A DNA stretch of 64,000 bases. Origin: an uncultured Alphaproteobacteria bacterium (GTDB taxonomy: Bacteria; Pseudomonadota; Alphaproteobacteria; Micropepsales; Micropepsaceae). Below are positions 1 to 9,029 of this stretch, piece by piece. The notes beneath the pieces were generated by a model. It was not told the origin of the DNA. It ran no database searches and saw only the letters and a program-made list of their open reading frames with translations. The stretch lies in NCBI GenBank assembly GCA_902826695.1, contig CADEFU010000003.1, positions 186,001 through 250,000 of the forward strand, given 5' to 3'. The translations under genes were made by a program, and so were the position numbers. How positions within the stretch are numbered: the first letter of the stretch is position 1; every line of letters begins with the position of its first letter.

Positions 1-2160
1 CGAACGCCGTTCTCGTCCCTGAGATCCTTCGTGCGCAATCTCTTGGGATGCAGTCCCGCGGCGGCTGGGGAGGATCTGCACCGGGCCGCCGCGAGCCACC
101 AGGTCCCGCCGGGACTCCGCGCTGGGCTGGTGGAAACCGCCGGCGCGACAATTGAAGATCGCGATTGGAGCGCCCTCACCGCGCAAGCGCGTCGCGAAAC
201 CATGCTTGCCGCCATCGCCGATCTGGTGGAGCGAACGGCGCGCCACCAGCCGCTTTTGATCCTGGTCGAAGACGTCCACCACCTGGATGCGGAGACCGCC
301 GACCTCTTGGTCGTACTTCACCGCCTGACCGCCCGCCTGCCTGTGTGGCTGTTGCTGACCGCCCGCGCGCCGGCTCGTGAGGAAGCAGCCCGTGCAGCCA
401 ACGAAATCATCGACTTGGCGCCGCTCGCAGTCGAAGAGGCGAAGGAGTTCTGCCGGTTCTTCTCTGCGCCCGGCGCGCCGCGCGACCACGGCCTTGTCGA
501 CAGACTCGTTCAGCGCGCGGCAGGCAACCCATTCTTCCTGCAAGAACTCTTGCGAATGCCTGCGGCCGAACACAAAGACGCGGATGCGACGCCGCTCTCG
601 ATCGGAAGCCTCGTCCAATCGCGGATGGCCGGGCTCTCGCCAGCGGCGCGGCGCGTCATGCTCGGTGCGGGCATCCTCGGTGCGGAGATTGAGCGCCCCA
701 TTTTGGCTGCAACGAGCGAGGTCGAAGAGAGCGAGCTTGATGCGATCTTGGGCGAACTTGAGGCCCAGCATCTGATCGATGCTTCGAGCCGGGACAAAGT
801 CAGGTTTCGCCACGAATTGTTCCGGGGCGGGGCGCTGATGACGTTGCTTCGAGCCGAAGCGGTTGAGATTCACGCCCGCGCCGCAGCCGCCTTCGAAAAG
901 CAAACGAACGCTTCCGCCGCGACGCTCGAACGCCTCGCCTACCATGCCGAACGTTCGGGCCAGATCGAGAAGGCGCTGAAGCAACTCGTGACCGCTTGCC
1001 AGCTCGGTGTCCGCACGTCGTCGCAAAAGACGATCCGCGCCCTCTACGATTGGGCGATGCGCATGAAGCCGTCGCTGCCCGAGCCCGCGAAGGGTCCGTT
1101 GCTCGATCTCGTGATGACGAGCCTTGACGCCCTGCAGCAATCGGGAGATGCCGAAGAGTACGAACGCGCGATGCTGCTCGCGATCGAACTCTGCGAGGCG
1201 CGCGGAGAGCGCCTGCGCGAAGGCATCGTGCGTGCGCACTATTCTGTGTTCAACTGGATTTGGTCGCGCCACGACGTGGCGGGCGTGAACGCGGATATTG
1301 CGCTCAAGGTCGCAAAAGAGACCGGCTTCTTTGCGCTTCGCGACAGCGCGCAGTCGATGACCGCGCACATCTTGCACGGCGTCGGCCGCCTCGATGATGC
1401 GATCGAGACCTACATAGACCTCATCAACCTCTACAGCCCCGAGGACGAGCGCTCGACCTTCGGACGCATGTTCTTCCCGAGCGTGCGCTCCTGCGCGTTC
1501 CTGGCGTCGTTCCTCCTCGATCGCGGCCGCATCGCCGACGCGAAGAGCTACATCGAGCGCGGCGAGCGAATTCTGGGCGATATCGACCAGCCCTATTCTC
1601 GCGTCTTGATCACGAATGCCCATGGCCGCCTCGCGCTGGCCACGGGCGATGCGGAAAAGGCGGTGGCGCTGCTCGAAAAGACGCTCGACGCCTGCATCAA
1701 GGGGCAGATCTATCTGGTCGAACCCTCCGCCGCGGGCGAACTCGCGACCGCACTCGTGCGCGTGGGCCGTCCTGAGCAAGCGCGCGAGATCGCGCGCCCG
1801 ATCATCGAACAAAAGCGCTATCTGCGTTCCGGCCGCTACGCCGCGGTTCGGGTATTCCGCGGTCTCGCCGAGGCGGAGCTGGCGTGCGGCAACGGCGCGG
1901 CGGCCCTGGCCACGATCGACGAGGGCCTGCTGATGGCGATCGAAAACAAAGAACCGATCCACGTCGCGCAAACCCGTTATGTGCGCGGGCTCGCCCTCAT
2001 CGCGACCGGCGACCGCGCCGGGGGCATCGCCGATATCGAGACGGCACTGAAGGCCGCACGCGAATTGCATCTCGACCCGCTCGCCGCCGACTGCCAGGAA
2101 ACGCTGTCGAATGTCACCGGCGCCCGGGGCGCAAGCGCCCCCCGCCTGCGACGCCCGTAG
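1..2160 (+). CDS. ATPase/TPR signalling protein, 5' end outside window
   Basis: The reading frame is open to the left edge, so this is the C-terminal part of a larger protein; a GTG at 31 lies in frame but need not be the start. Visible first is the second half of a STAND/AAA-type P-loop ATPase: a Walker-B-like hydrophobic strand LLILVEDVHHLD followed by a sensor strand WLLLTARAP and the GNPFFLQELL motif usual in MalT/AfsR/adenylate-cyclase-linked ATPases. From about residue 280 to the end the protein is helical, alanine-rich and TPR-like. Such proteins often carry an N-terminal adenylate cyclase, kinase or DNA-binding domain, which cannot be seen here. The effector domain and ligand are therefore unknown. 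It ends 18 bases before the convergent rnhA. Confidence 0.85.
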   Translation, partial: RTPFSSLRSFVRNLLGCSPAAAGEDLHRAAASHQVPPGLRAGLVETAGATIEDRDWSALTAQARRETMLAAIADLVERTARHQPLLILVEDVHHLDAETADLLVVLHRLTARLPVWLLLTARAPAREEAARAANEIIDLAPLAVEEAKEFCRFFSAPGAPRDHGLVDRLVQRAAGNPFFLQELLRMPAAEHKDADATPLSIGSLVQSRMAGLSPAARRVMLGAGILGAEIERPILAATSEVEESELDAILGELEAQHLIDASSRDKVRFRHELFRGGALMTLLRAEAVEIHARAAAAFEKQTNASAATLERLAYHAERSGQIEKALKQLVTACQLGVRTSSQKTIRALYDWAMRMKPSLPEPAKGPLLDLVMTSLDALQQSGDAEEYERAMLLAIELCEARGERLREGIVRAHYSVFNWIWSRHDVAGVNADIALKVAKETGFFALRDSAQSMTAHILHGVGRLDDAIETYIDLINLYSPEDERSTFGRMFFPSVRSCAFLASFLLDRGRIADAKSYIERGERILGDIDQPYSRVLITNAHGRLALATGDAEKAVALLEKTLDACIKGQIYLVEPSAAGELATALVRVGRPEQAREIARPIIEQKRYLRSGRYAAVRVFRGLAEAELACGNGAAALATIDEGLLMAIENKEPIHVAQTRYVRGLALIATGDRAGGIADIETALKAARELHLDPLAADCQETLSNVTGARGASAPRLRRP

Positions 2161-2178
2161 TCGTACCTACCGCGCAAC

Positions 2179-2610
2179 CTAACCGCGCGGCACAGCCGCT
2201 CGCGCGAGCGCATCCGCTTGCTCGTTCAGCTCGTGGTCGTTGTGCCCACGCACCCAGTGCCAACTGACCTTGTGCTTCGCCGCCGCTTCTTCGAGGCGCT
2301 GCCATAGGTCGACGTTCTTCACCGGCTTCTTGTCGGCGGTCTTCCAGCCGTTTTTCTTCCAGCCGTGGATCCATTTCGTGACGCCGTCTTTGAGGTACAT
2401 GCTGTCCGTGTGCAGGTGCACCTCGCACGGGCGCTTCAGCGCTTCGAGCGCGCCGATCGCGGCCATCAGCTCCATGCGGTTGTTCGTCGTCTCGCGCTCG
2501 CCGCCCGACAATTCCTTGCGCGAATCCTTGAACAACAGAATGGCGCCCCAGCCGCCCGGCCCGGGATTTCCCGAGCACGCGCCGTCGGTGTAGATCTCGA
2601 CATGGTTCAT
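2179..2610 (-). CDS. rnhA: Ribonuclease HI
   Basis: A 143-residue ribonuclease HI, which cuts the RNA strand of RNA-DNA hybrids in the cytoplasm. The N-terminal [16 protein letters not shown] motif carries the first catalytic Asp; the Glu in NNRMELMA, the Asp in [10 protein letters not shown] and the late Asp in NEQADALAR complete the DEDD site. The basic [15 protein letters not shown] segment matches the hybrid-binding protrusion of the proteobacterial type. The start at 2610 overlaps the thrB stop in an ATGA arrangement, so the two genes are translationally coupled. A longer reading frame upstream exists but is only thrB read in another frame. Confidence 0.97.
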   Translation of the reverse strand: MNHVEIYTDGACSGNPGPGGWGAILLFKDSRKELSGGERETTNNRMELMAAIGALEALKRPCEVHLHTDSMYLKDGVTKWIHGWKKNGWKTADKKPVKNVDLWQRLEEAAAKHKVSWHWVRGHNDHELNEQADALARAAVPRG

Positions 2611-3572
2611 TCGGGCCACCCGTAGGACTGAGGCCCTGCGGCCGATTGATGAAAGCGCAACTTCGTCAGGTACTCGAGCGGATCCTTCGGCCGCACCAGC
2701 GCCGACGGATCGCGGTTGATCCAGTCGTAAAGCCGCGTCAGCAAAAACCGGAACGCTGCACCGCGCGCAAGCACCGGCAGCGCCGCCACCTCCGCGCCGG
2801 TCAACGGCCGCACCGAACGATAGGTCGAGAGCAGTGCGCGCCCCTTCGTGATGTTGAACGCGCCGTCGTGCTCGAAGCACCAGGCATTCAGACAAACCGC
2901 GATGTCGTACGCATAGGCGTCGTTGCAGGCGAAATAGAAGTCGATCAACCCGGAGAGCTTGCCCTCCATGAAGAACACGTTGTCGGGAAACAGGTCCGCG
3001 TGGATCAGTCCTGACGGCAACCCCGAAGGCCAATGCTGCTCAAGCCAGCGTAGCTCGGTGCCGATCGACGTGCTCAAGCCCATATGCACGCCGTTGGCCT
3101 TCACCTCGCACTGTTTGACCAGCGTCTTCCAGCCCTCGACCGACAGCGCATTCGGCCGCGTGAGCTTGTAGTCGGCACCGGCCAGATGCAGCCGCGCCAG
3201 CGCCGCGCCAAGTTCGCCGCACTGCTGCGCGTCCGGCCGCTTCGGCGACAGCCCCGAAAGGAACGTCATCAACGCCGCCGGCCGCCCGGCCAGCATCCGC
3301 CAAGCCTTCCCGTCGTGCGCCCGGACGGGCAGGGGACACTGGATCCCCTTCGCCGAAAGATGCTCAAGCAGCCCGAGAAAGAACGGCAAGTCCTCTTCCC
3401 GCACCCGCTTCTCGTAAAGCGTCAGGATGAACGACCCCCGCTCCGTCCGCAGGAAGAAGTTCGAATTTTCGACCCCCTCCGCAATCCCCTTGAATGCGAG
3501 CACGCCGCCAAGGTCGAACGCGCTCAAGAACGCGGTGAGGTCGGTATCGCTGACATCGGTGTAAACGGCCAT
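2607..3572 (-). CDS. thrB: Homoserine kinase (aminoglycoside-phosphotransferase fold)
   Basis: A protein of 321 residues that phosphorylates homoserine in threonine synthesis, of the kinase type common in Alpha- and Betaproteobacteria and unrelated to the GHMP-family ThrB of enterics. The N-terminus [20 protein letters not shown] is characteristic. The phosphotransferase catalytic loop is [13 protein letters not shown] and the metal-binding motif is [10 protein letters not shown]. The ATG at 3572 gives the conserved N-terminus; 12 further in-frame codons upstream are not needed. It is coupled to rnhA by a 4-base overlap, and the HAD gene ends 45 bases upstream. Confidence 0.96.
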   Translation of the reverse strand: MAVYTDVSDTDLTAFLSAFDLGGVLAFKGIAEGVENSNFFLRTERGSFILTLYEKRVREEDLPFFLGLLEHLSAKGIQCPLPVRAHDGKAWRMLAGRPAALMTFLSGLSPKRPDAQQCGELGAALARLHLAGADYKLTRPNALSVEGWKTLVKQCEVKANGVHMGLSTSIGTELRWLEQHWPSGLPSGLIHADLFPDNVFFMEGKLSGLIDFYFACNDAYAYDIAVCLNAWCFEHDGAFNITKGRALLSTYRSVRPLTGAEVAALPVLARGAAFRFLLTRLYDWINRDPSALVRPKDPLEYLTKLRFHQSAAGPQSYGWPE

Positions 3573-3617
3573 GCGCGAGGGTTTAAGGTGAAACGCTGAG
3601 GCCGCCAAGTGGACCGG

Positions 3618-4133
3618 TCACACCGATGCGGGGAAGAACGCAAGCGCTTCTGCCCAACCCACAGCCAATTGCACCCCCGGGGGCGGCGTCTGCGCGGGCA
3701 CGAACGCCGGCGTGGCCGCAAACAAAATCCGCGTCTCGACCGCCGCCAAATGCTGCAGCACGTCGAGCCGGTCGTCGATGAACGCGGTGAGGCCAAGCCG
3801 CTTGGCGATGATCGCCTTCTCCGCGCGCTCTTCGCAGAAATGAACCCGCTCGAGCGGCAAGCCGGTCGCTTCGTGAAAGCGATGGTGCGCCAGCCATTCG
3901 ATCGTCTTGCGTGCGGTTCCCGACTTCGCCTTCGAAACCAGATGCACACGTCCGGGAAACACCTCGCGGTTCAACCGGGCGACCGCATCGAACCCACCCT
4001 CGACCATCGGCGTGTCGAGATAGCCCGACGAAAAGAACGACGTATCGCCGCTGTCGCGCGCAGGTCGGATGAGCACGCCGCCGATATCGACGCCAAGCAC
4101 TGGACCGCCTGGTTCGGTTCGGCGCCGCGCCAC
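3618..4133 (-). CDS. HAD-like phosphatase/hydrolase, small
   Basis: About 171 residues. Motif I of the HAD superfamily appears near the N-terminus as VLGVDIGGVLI, with the second Asp of the usual DxDx(T/V) replaced by Gly. A helix KAIIAKRLGLTAFIDDRLDVLQHL carries the motif IV acidic pair (DD). The missing second Asp argues against a standard phosphatase, which uses it as general acid. The GTG at 4133 is chosen because it lies 2 bases after the stop of the upstream secreted gene; an ATG at 4244 would overlap that gene by about 110 bases. The substrate is unknown. The gene lies just upstream of thrB in the same direction. Confidence 0.7.
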   Translation of the reverse strand: MARRRTEPGGPVLGVDIGGVLIRPARDSGDTSFFSSGYLDTPMVEGGFDAVARLNREVFPGRVHLVSKAKSGTARKTIEWLAHHRFHEATGLPLERVHFCEERAEKAIIAKRLGLTAFIDDRLDVLQHLAAVETRILFAATPAFVPAQTPPPGVQLAVGWAEALAFFPASV

Positions 4134-4135
4134 CG

Positions 4136-5893
4136 CTAGCGAGGCGGAGCCGCGGGCGGCGGCGGGGTCAAACGGCGGAAGCGGTACTCCATGTTGCTGC
4201 CGTCGTGCATCCGGGTGCTCGATGTGTAGGTCGTGGCCGTGCACGTGTAGCGCGTCTCGCCGCTCGTCGGGCCGTTGTTCATGTTCACCGGCACGGTTTT
4301 GCTGATGCCGCGCTTCTGCACCGTCACCGTACCGCTGGCACTCACGCCATTGTCGCAGGCGCGCATGACCCCGTCCTTGGCGGACCAGTAGCCGCTCGAC
4401 GTGCTCGTCCGCGCGCGGGCATCGCCGGTGATCGGGCCGTCACGGTCTGGCGTCGTCGTCTGATAGTCGAGCCCGACCGACTCGCCGTGGAACGTGCCAT
4501 CGTCGTTCATGGTGATCCGCAGCGTCGTGTTGTTGTTGCGCGTGAAGCGCGTGCTGCCCATACGGCGGCTCAGCCACTCCATCGGCCCGCCGCCGGTCAT
4601 TTCCCATTTGCCGACGAGACACGCATCGATGTGAACGTCGCCGGTCAGGCACGACTCACAGGCGAGGTCGCGGTTCGCACGCAGCGAAAGCGCGGCGTTC
4701 GCATCGCCCGTGTGCATCGCCATCACCCGGTAGCGCGCGCGCCGCTCCGTACGGCAGTCGGTGTTTGCAGGCCACGCGCCCCACGTAGTGCCGGGGTCCT
4801 TGCGAACGGCAACGTTCGTGCCGTCGGGCGTGACCGTGTTCCCCCACTTGCCGCACTCGTAGTTGGTCCACCCCGGCATGATGACGAACGGCTTCAACGT
4901 GCGCCGCACCGTTGCCGAGCGGTTGATCGTCCATTGCTCGCCGTCGATCCGTGCGCCGAAACTGAGCACCGGCCCGTTCGGGTATTTGATCTTGCCGTCG
5001 TCGAAGTCTTCCGCAAACGTCAGCAAGTCGGCGTTCGAAATCGCGCCGCGGATCGCCGCGCGCTGTGCGCCGTCGCCGGATCCGCCGGCCATCCGCCGCA
5101 GGAACGGCATCAACGCGCTAAGCCCGTGCTTTTGATAGTGCCAATAGAAGAAGATCGACGCCTCGTAGCTCATCGCATAGAGCGGCCGCTGCGCTTCGAC
5201 GGCGCCGCGGAAATCGGGCGCGTTGTTCCAACGCAGGTTGCGAACATTGTAGCCGGCGAACAATTCGGCCGCACCTTCGCCCCACCAAGCGCCGCCGCTC
5301 GTCATCGTCGCGCGTTGCGCGGGGCTCAACGAGCCGTGCTCCACGCAGTGAAACGTCTCGTGGGCGACGGTGTAGTGGATGTCGTCCTCCGAGTTCCGCC
5401 CGAACAGAAACAGTGTGACCGGGCACTCGCGCCGCGCGCTCCACGCGGGATCGAGCGTCCACGCGGCAGCGCTGCCATCCTTATGCCGTCCGCTTGGGTC
5501 CAATACCTCGCGCGATAGCGGCACACTGCCGATCACCGAGATGAGATACGTCACGTTGTCGATCCGGTAGTCGCCGAGCGCGGCAAGGTTGCCCGCCGCT
5601 CGCCGGGCCCCCGCTTCGACGCGCGCGATGTCCCCGCGCCGCAGCAGCGCCCCCGCATTGATGTCGCCGATCCCGCGGAAGGTTCGCGTGCCACCCGGCG
5701 TCGAGACCGTAAAGCGAAAGTGCTCGACGCACTCCATATCGCCCGGTTCCCAAACCGTGGTCCCGCCTTCGTCGGTGATGGAAAAGCTGCGCAAATAGGC
5801 AGCGTCGCAGCCTGCAGGTTGCGCCGTGGCGTGTGGAGCGATCGCCGCCATCGCGGCGAGAAACAGAACCGTCAAGCGCAAGAATGCCCGCAT
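4136..5893 (-). CDS. Secreted protein with HExxH zinc-peptidase motif
   Basis: 585 residues with a clear Sec signal peptide (MRAF then a hydrophobic core ending ATA-Q near residue 24). At about residue 178 there is HETFH, an HExxH zinc-binding motif, followed 23 residues later by GEGAAELFAG, whose Glu could be the third zinc ligand as in gluzincin peptidases. The preceding region (residues 30-170) and the C-terminal 250 residues have no family I recognise; the C-terminal part is Cys- and Thr-rich and looks like a binding beta-domain. Probably a periplasmic or secreted metallopeptidase; substrate and activity are inferred only from the motif. The stop is 2 bases from the HAD start. Confidence 0.72.
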   Translation of the reverse strand: MRAFLRLTVLFLAAMAAIAPHATAQPAGCDAAYLRSFSITDEGGTTVWEPGDMECVEHFRFTVSTPGGTRTFRGIGDINAGALLRRGDIARVEAGARRAAGNLAALGDYRIDNVTYLISVIGSVPLSREVLDPSGRHKDGSAAAWTLDPAWSARRECPVTLFLFGRNSEDDIHYTVAHETFHCVEHGSLSPAQRATMTSGGAWWGEGAAELFAGYNVRNLRWNNAPDFRGAVEAQRPLYAMSYEASIFFYWHYQKHGLSALMPFLRRMAGGSGDGAQRAAIRGAISNADLLTFAEDFDDGKIKYPNGPVLSFGARIDGEQWTINRSATVRRTLKPFVIMPGWTNYECGKWGNTVTPDGTNVAVRKDPGTTWGAWPANTDCRTERRARYRVMAMHTGDANAALSLRANRDLACESCLTGDVHIDACLVGKWEMTGGGPMEWLSRRMGSTRFTRNNNTTLRITMNDDGTFHGESVGLDYQTTTPDRDGPITGDARARTSTSSGYWSAKDGVMRACDNGVSASGTVTVQKRGISKTVPVNMNNGPTSGETRYTCTATTYTSSTRMHDGSNMEYRFRRLTPPPPAAPPR

Positions 5894-5974
5894 GAGCCAG
5901 CCTCCTCAAAGCATGTTGGCTCAAGTATAGCAGGTGCGCCGGCGTTCCGAAGTGTGACGGTGCCTACAGAGCCG

Positions 5975-6592
5975 CTATCCCTTGCATTTCTTCAGGTCGA
6001 GCCCGAACACGAGCCCGCCCTTGGGCGCGCCGTCCACGGAGTCGAGGGCCATCGTCCCTTCGCGATCATCGCGTTTGGAGACGAGCGTCAACGTCGCGCG
6101 GAAGTTCAGCACGGCTTCTTCGCCGCAGCCCATCCGCCGCAAAACGCCGCCGCGCAGATTCTCGTTGAAGACGAAGTCGCCCGCGAACGTCCCTTTCACG
6201 TGGCGGTGAAAGCGGCGGCCCCGATTGCCGCGCCCGGTGCCGTAGTCCACGGCGAGTTCGGCGCGCTGCTTGTGGCCAAGTTGCGCAAAGCCGCGATAGT
6301 CCATCTGATAGACACCGAGCGAGTAGCCCTCCGGCAGCCGCAGCGGGATCTCGATCGCGCAGGTCATGCGCGCAAAACCGCCGTTCGCTTGCGTCCCGGT
6401 GACGGCGAAGTTGTCGAACAGCACGCTAAGCGCGCCGCCGTCGGGCGCCGTCACAATGGAATAGGAGCCTTCGGGACAGCCTTGTGTTTCGTTGGCGCGC
6501 GCGCCGAACGCTTCGACCCGCGACTTGGCGGACGCAGCCGTAGCTGTGACCGCCGCAAGCAAAGCCAGGGTGGCCAATCGTTGCATGTGCAT
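5975..6592 (-). CDS. Secreted DUF4360-like protein, copy A
   Basis: 205 residues, beginning MHMQRLATLALLAAVTATAASA, a typical signal peptide with an AxA cleavage site. The mature part has the DUF4360 pattern: QGCPEGS near the N-terminus, a strand LSVLFDNFAV, CAIEIPLRLPEGYSL, and the central MDYRGFA block. Conserved Cys residues probably form disulfides. Copy B at 6665-7267 shares the same order of motifs, so the two are tandem paralogues in the same direction. DUF4360 has no established function. An alternative ATG two codons downstream is possible. Confidence 0.78.
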   Translation of the reverse strand: MHMQRLATLALLAAVTATAASAKSRVEAFGARANETQGCPEGSYSIVTAPDGGALSVLFDNFAVTGTQANGGFARMTCAIEIPLRLPEGYSLGVYQMDYRGFAQLGHKQRAELAVDYGTGRGNRGRRFHRHVKGTFAGDFVFNENLRGGVLRRMGCGEEAVLNFRATLTLVSKRDDREGTMALDSVDGAPKGGLVFGLDLKKCKG

Positions 6593-6664
6593 GTGAATTA
6601 CGCCTGATGCTTCACGCCACGATTGGCCGTGGCCCTTGGGGTTTCATTCAGACGGTGCAGCGTT

Positions 6665-7267
6665 TTAAGCGCACCGGCGCATTTTCAGGTGATAGACGAT
6701 CGCCGCGTTGACATCCTGCGAGTCGACGGTCGAGCTCGCTTCGGCGTTGTTGTGCGTCGCAACCCGCATGCTCGAGTTCGTACGCAAGTTCACGTCCGCG
6801 CCGCACGGCGACCAAACGAGGTTCTCGGCCACGAGCTGGTTGTTGATGAAGTAGTCGCTGTCGAGCGAGCCCCAGAACGAGCGGCGGAACGACGGCCCGC
6901 GGCTGCCGGCGAAGAAGTACTCGACGTTGAACTGCGAGGTTGCGCGGTACGGCAAGTGATTGTAGCCGCGATAATCGACCGACAGCACGGCAATGCTGTA
7001 GCCGGCCGGCACGAACACGGGGATCGCCACGTTGCAGGCTTTCCGGTCGAAGGACCGGCCGGTCGAGCCGCCGGCGGACACTTCATATTGGTCGAAGATG
7101 AGCGAGAGCGTCTTCGCATCCGGGCTCAGCGTCGCCGAAACCGAACCGTTCGGACACCCCGAACCGCCGTAACCCGGAATCCCAAGGGCGATGTCGTCGT
7201 TCGCGTTGGCCGGAATAGCGGCGGCCAAGGCACTGAGCGCAACCGCGCCCACAAGAAGAGTCTTCAT
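6665..7267 (-). CDS. Secreted DUF4360-like protein, copy B
   Basis: 200 residues starting MKTLLVGAVALSALAAAIPANA, a signal peptide. The start at 7267 is favoured by an AGGAG ribosome site about 10 bases upstream; an earlier in-frame start at 7297 would put ten polar residues before the signal. The mature protein has GSGCPNGSVSATLSPD, LSLIFDQYEV, CNVAIPVFVPAGYSI and VDYRGYN, matching copy A block by block. The paralogues differ mostly in the last 70 residues. Role unknown; the neighbourhood of several exported proteins suggests a cell-surface or extracellular function. Confidence 0.8.
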   Translation of the reverse strand: MKTLLVGAVALSALAAAIPANANDDIALGIPGYGGSGCPNGSVSATLSPDAKTLSLIFDQYEVSAGGSTGRSFDRKACNVAIPVFVPAGYSIAVLSVDYRGYNHLPYRATSQFNVEYFFAGSRGPSFRRSFWGSLDSDYFINNQLVAENLVWSPCGADVNLRTNSSMRVATHNNAEASSTVDSQDVNAAIVYHLKMRRCA

Positions 7268-7572
7268 GTCGTCGTACTCCTGTTGGTTACCGAACATTGA
7301 ACGCTCGATTGCTGGACGCGCATCGTTTGCGTTCGCCGGTGTGAGTACGGGTGGCGCTTTGAATCCGTTCTGAATGCGAGATTCATCCGCCGTTCAAACT
7401 GCAGCGCCGAAAGCGCAAAACGTCGGCGAAACGCCAAGCCAAGCGCATCGCTGTGCGGCATAAGGAACCGTTCACGAAAAAGCGAACACACGCGCACACA
7501 TCGACGTCGGGGCGCAGCGTTGGCCGCGGCAACGCCTCTTGCTAGACTTGGCACCGGCTGCGGGAGGGGATC

Positions 7573-9012
7573 ATGGTTCGTGCGATGGTGATGGGCGCGA
7601 TCTGCGCGCTGCTTGGGGCTGTTGTGACCGCGCGCGCCGAGCCGGCGCCGGCCGAGTGGACTGCGCTGACGCAGGGCGATGTCGAAGCGGCCTATCGCAT
7701 CTTGAGCGAAGATCATCCCGCACTGTCGGCCGAGATCGACGACCGCGCTTTTCGCGCCCGCCTTGAAGCTGCGCGCACGCTCGCGCTCTCGCGCGCACAG
7801 CAAGTGACGACCGGCGGCGGCTACTTGGCAACGCTGGCAGGACTCGCGGTCGCGGCCGGCGACAAGCATATCTGGTCGCGCGCGCACGAACCGATCGAAA
7901 CGCTCGACTGGGCGGGCATTATAGTGAGCCGTCGCGGTGACCGGTATGTCGTGGTCGACCACGACGCACCGGAAGGGCCCTCGTTAAAGGGGGCGACGCT
8001 GCTCGCTTGCGACGGCACCGGCGTGGACAAGCTCGCCGAAAACCGTCTCGGTGGCTTTCGCGCCGTCTGGTCGATCGAGGCGCAACGCATCCAAAACGCG
8101 CCGGTTCTGCTCGTCGACTTCGCAAACCCGTTCGCGCCGCGCCCAAAAGCGTGCACGTTCGACGCTGGCGGCGCCCGCCGCGACGTGACGCTCGTTTGGC
8201 GGGCGATCAAGCGCGCCGACCTGCGGCCCCGCATCGTGCCGGCCCTCAACCGCGGCACCGCCGGATTCGGCGTGCGCCCGTTCGCCGGCGGCAAGTGGAT
8301 CGCGCTTCAGGCTCTGGACGCGAACGCACCTGCCGTCGTGCAGCAGGTCGAAGCGCAACTCAAGGACCTGCATGACGCGCCGATCGTCGTGCTCGACATG
8401 CGCGGCAACGGCGGAGGCAATAGCGGCTTTGGCGATCAGATCGCGGCCGGCCTTTTCGGCCGCACGCGCTTCGACGCTTTGCAGAGCAATCCCTCCACGC
8501 GCGGCTGCAACACGGTTTGGCGCATTTCGCCCCGCAACCTTGCGACGATGCGGCAGTATGTCGAACGCTTCCAAAAAGACTCACCCGACTTCGCGCGCGA
8601 GATCGAACGCCAACTGAAGGCGGCGGAAGGCCGGACGAGCGGCTTCACCGGCCCGATCGACTGCGGCAGGGGCCTTGGTGCTGCGCCCGCCGGCGAGCTG
8701 CCGCCGCAAGCCGCGAAGGGACGCATTGTGCTGCTCACGGACAACGCGTGTTTCAGCTCGTGCCTGCTGGTGACGGACCGCTTTCGCAAGCTTGGCGCAC
8801 TTCATGTCGGCCAGGCGACGGATGCGGGTACGGCCTATTTCGAAGTGCGCGAAGACCGGCTGCCCTCCGGCCGCTCGTACTTCTCGACGCTCCAGGCCTT
8901 CTCGCCCAGCTCGCCCTACGAGATCGGCCCGTACACGCCGGCGCTAACCTACGACGGCGACATTGCCGACACCGCAGCACTGGAAGCCTGGATCGCGACA
9001 GTCGCGCGCTGA
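7573..9012 (+). CDS. Exported S41-family peptidase-like protein
   Basis: 479 residues. The ATG at 7573 follows a GGGAGGGG ribosome site and opens a signal peptide ending near ARA-E (residue 22). The C-terminal half has the S41 (C-terminal processing/tricorn) layout: IVVLDMRGNGGGN is the typical strand and glycine loop, and IVLLTDNACFSSCLLVTDRFR sits where the catalytic Ser region of S41 enzymes lies. The usual Ser-Ala/Gly-(Ala/Gly)-Glu is altered to SSCL, so activity is uncertain. A PDZ domain is not obvious. Likely periplasmic; target unknown. It converges on the GT2 gene with 17 bases between. Confidence 0.78.
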   Translation: MVRAMVMGAICALLGAVVTARAEPAPAEWTALTQGDVEAAYRILSEDHPALSAEIDDRAFRARLEAARTLALSRAQQVTTGGGYLATLAGLAVAAGDKHIWSRAHEPIETLDWAGIIVSRRGDRYVVVDHDAPEGPSLKGATLLACDGTGVDKLAENRLGGFRAVWSIEAQRIQNAPVLLVDFANPFAPRPKACTFDAGGARRDVTLVWRAIKRADLRPRIVPALNRGTAGFGVRPFAGGKWIALQALDANAPAVVQQVEAQLKDLHDAPIVVLDMRGNGGGNSGFGDQIAAGLFGRTRFDALQSNPSTRGCNTVWRISPRNLATMRQYVERFQKDSPDFAREIERQLKAAEGRTSGFTGPIDCGRGLGAAPAGELPPQAAKGRIVLLTDNACFSSCLLVTDRFRKLGALHVGQATDAGTAYFEVREDRLPSGRSYFSTLQAFSPSSPYEIGPYTPALTYDGDIADTAALEAWIATVAR

Positions 9013-9029
9013 GCGCACGACTGCGGCCG

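Noticed and set aside
2179-2210. Terminator between the ATPase/TPR gene and rnhA
   Set aside because: No stem with a U-run is seen in the 18-base convergent gap.
2611-3033. N-terminal extension of rnhA to about 284 residues
   Set aside because: The extension is thrB read in another frame, and [11 protein letters not shown] is the standard RNase HI start with an ATGA overlap to thrB.
4205-5518. 437-codon plus-strand frame
   Set aside because: Antisense to the HExxH secreted protein and of shadow-like composition.
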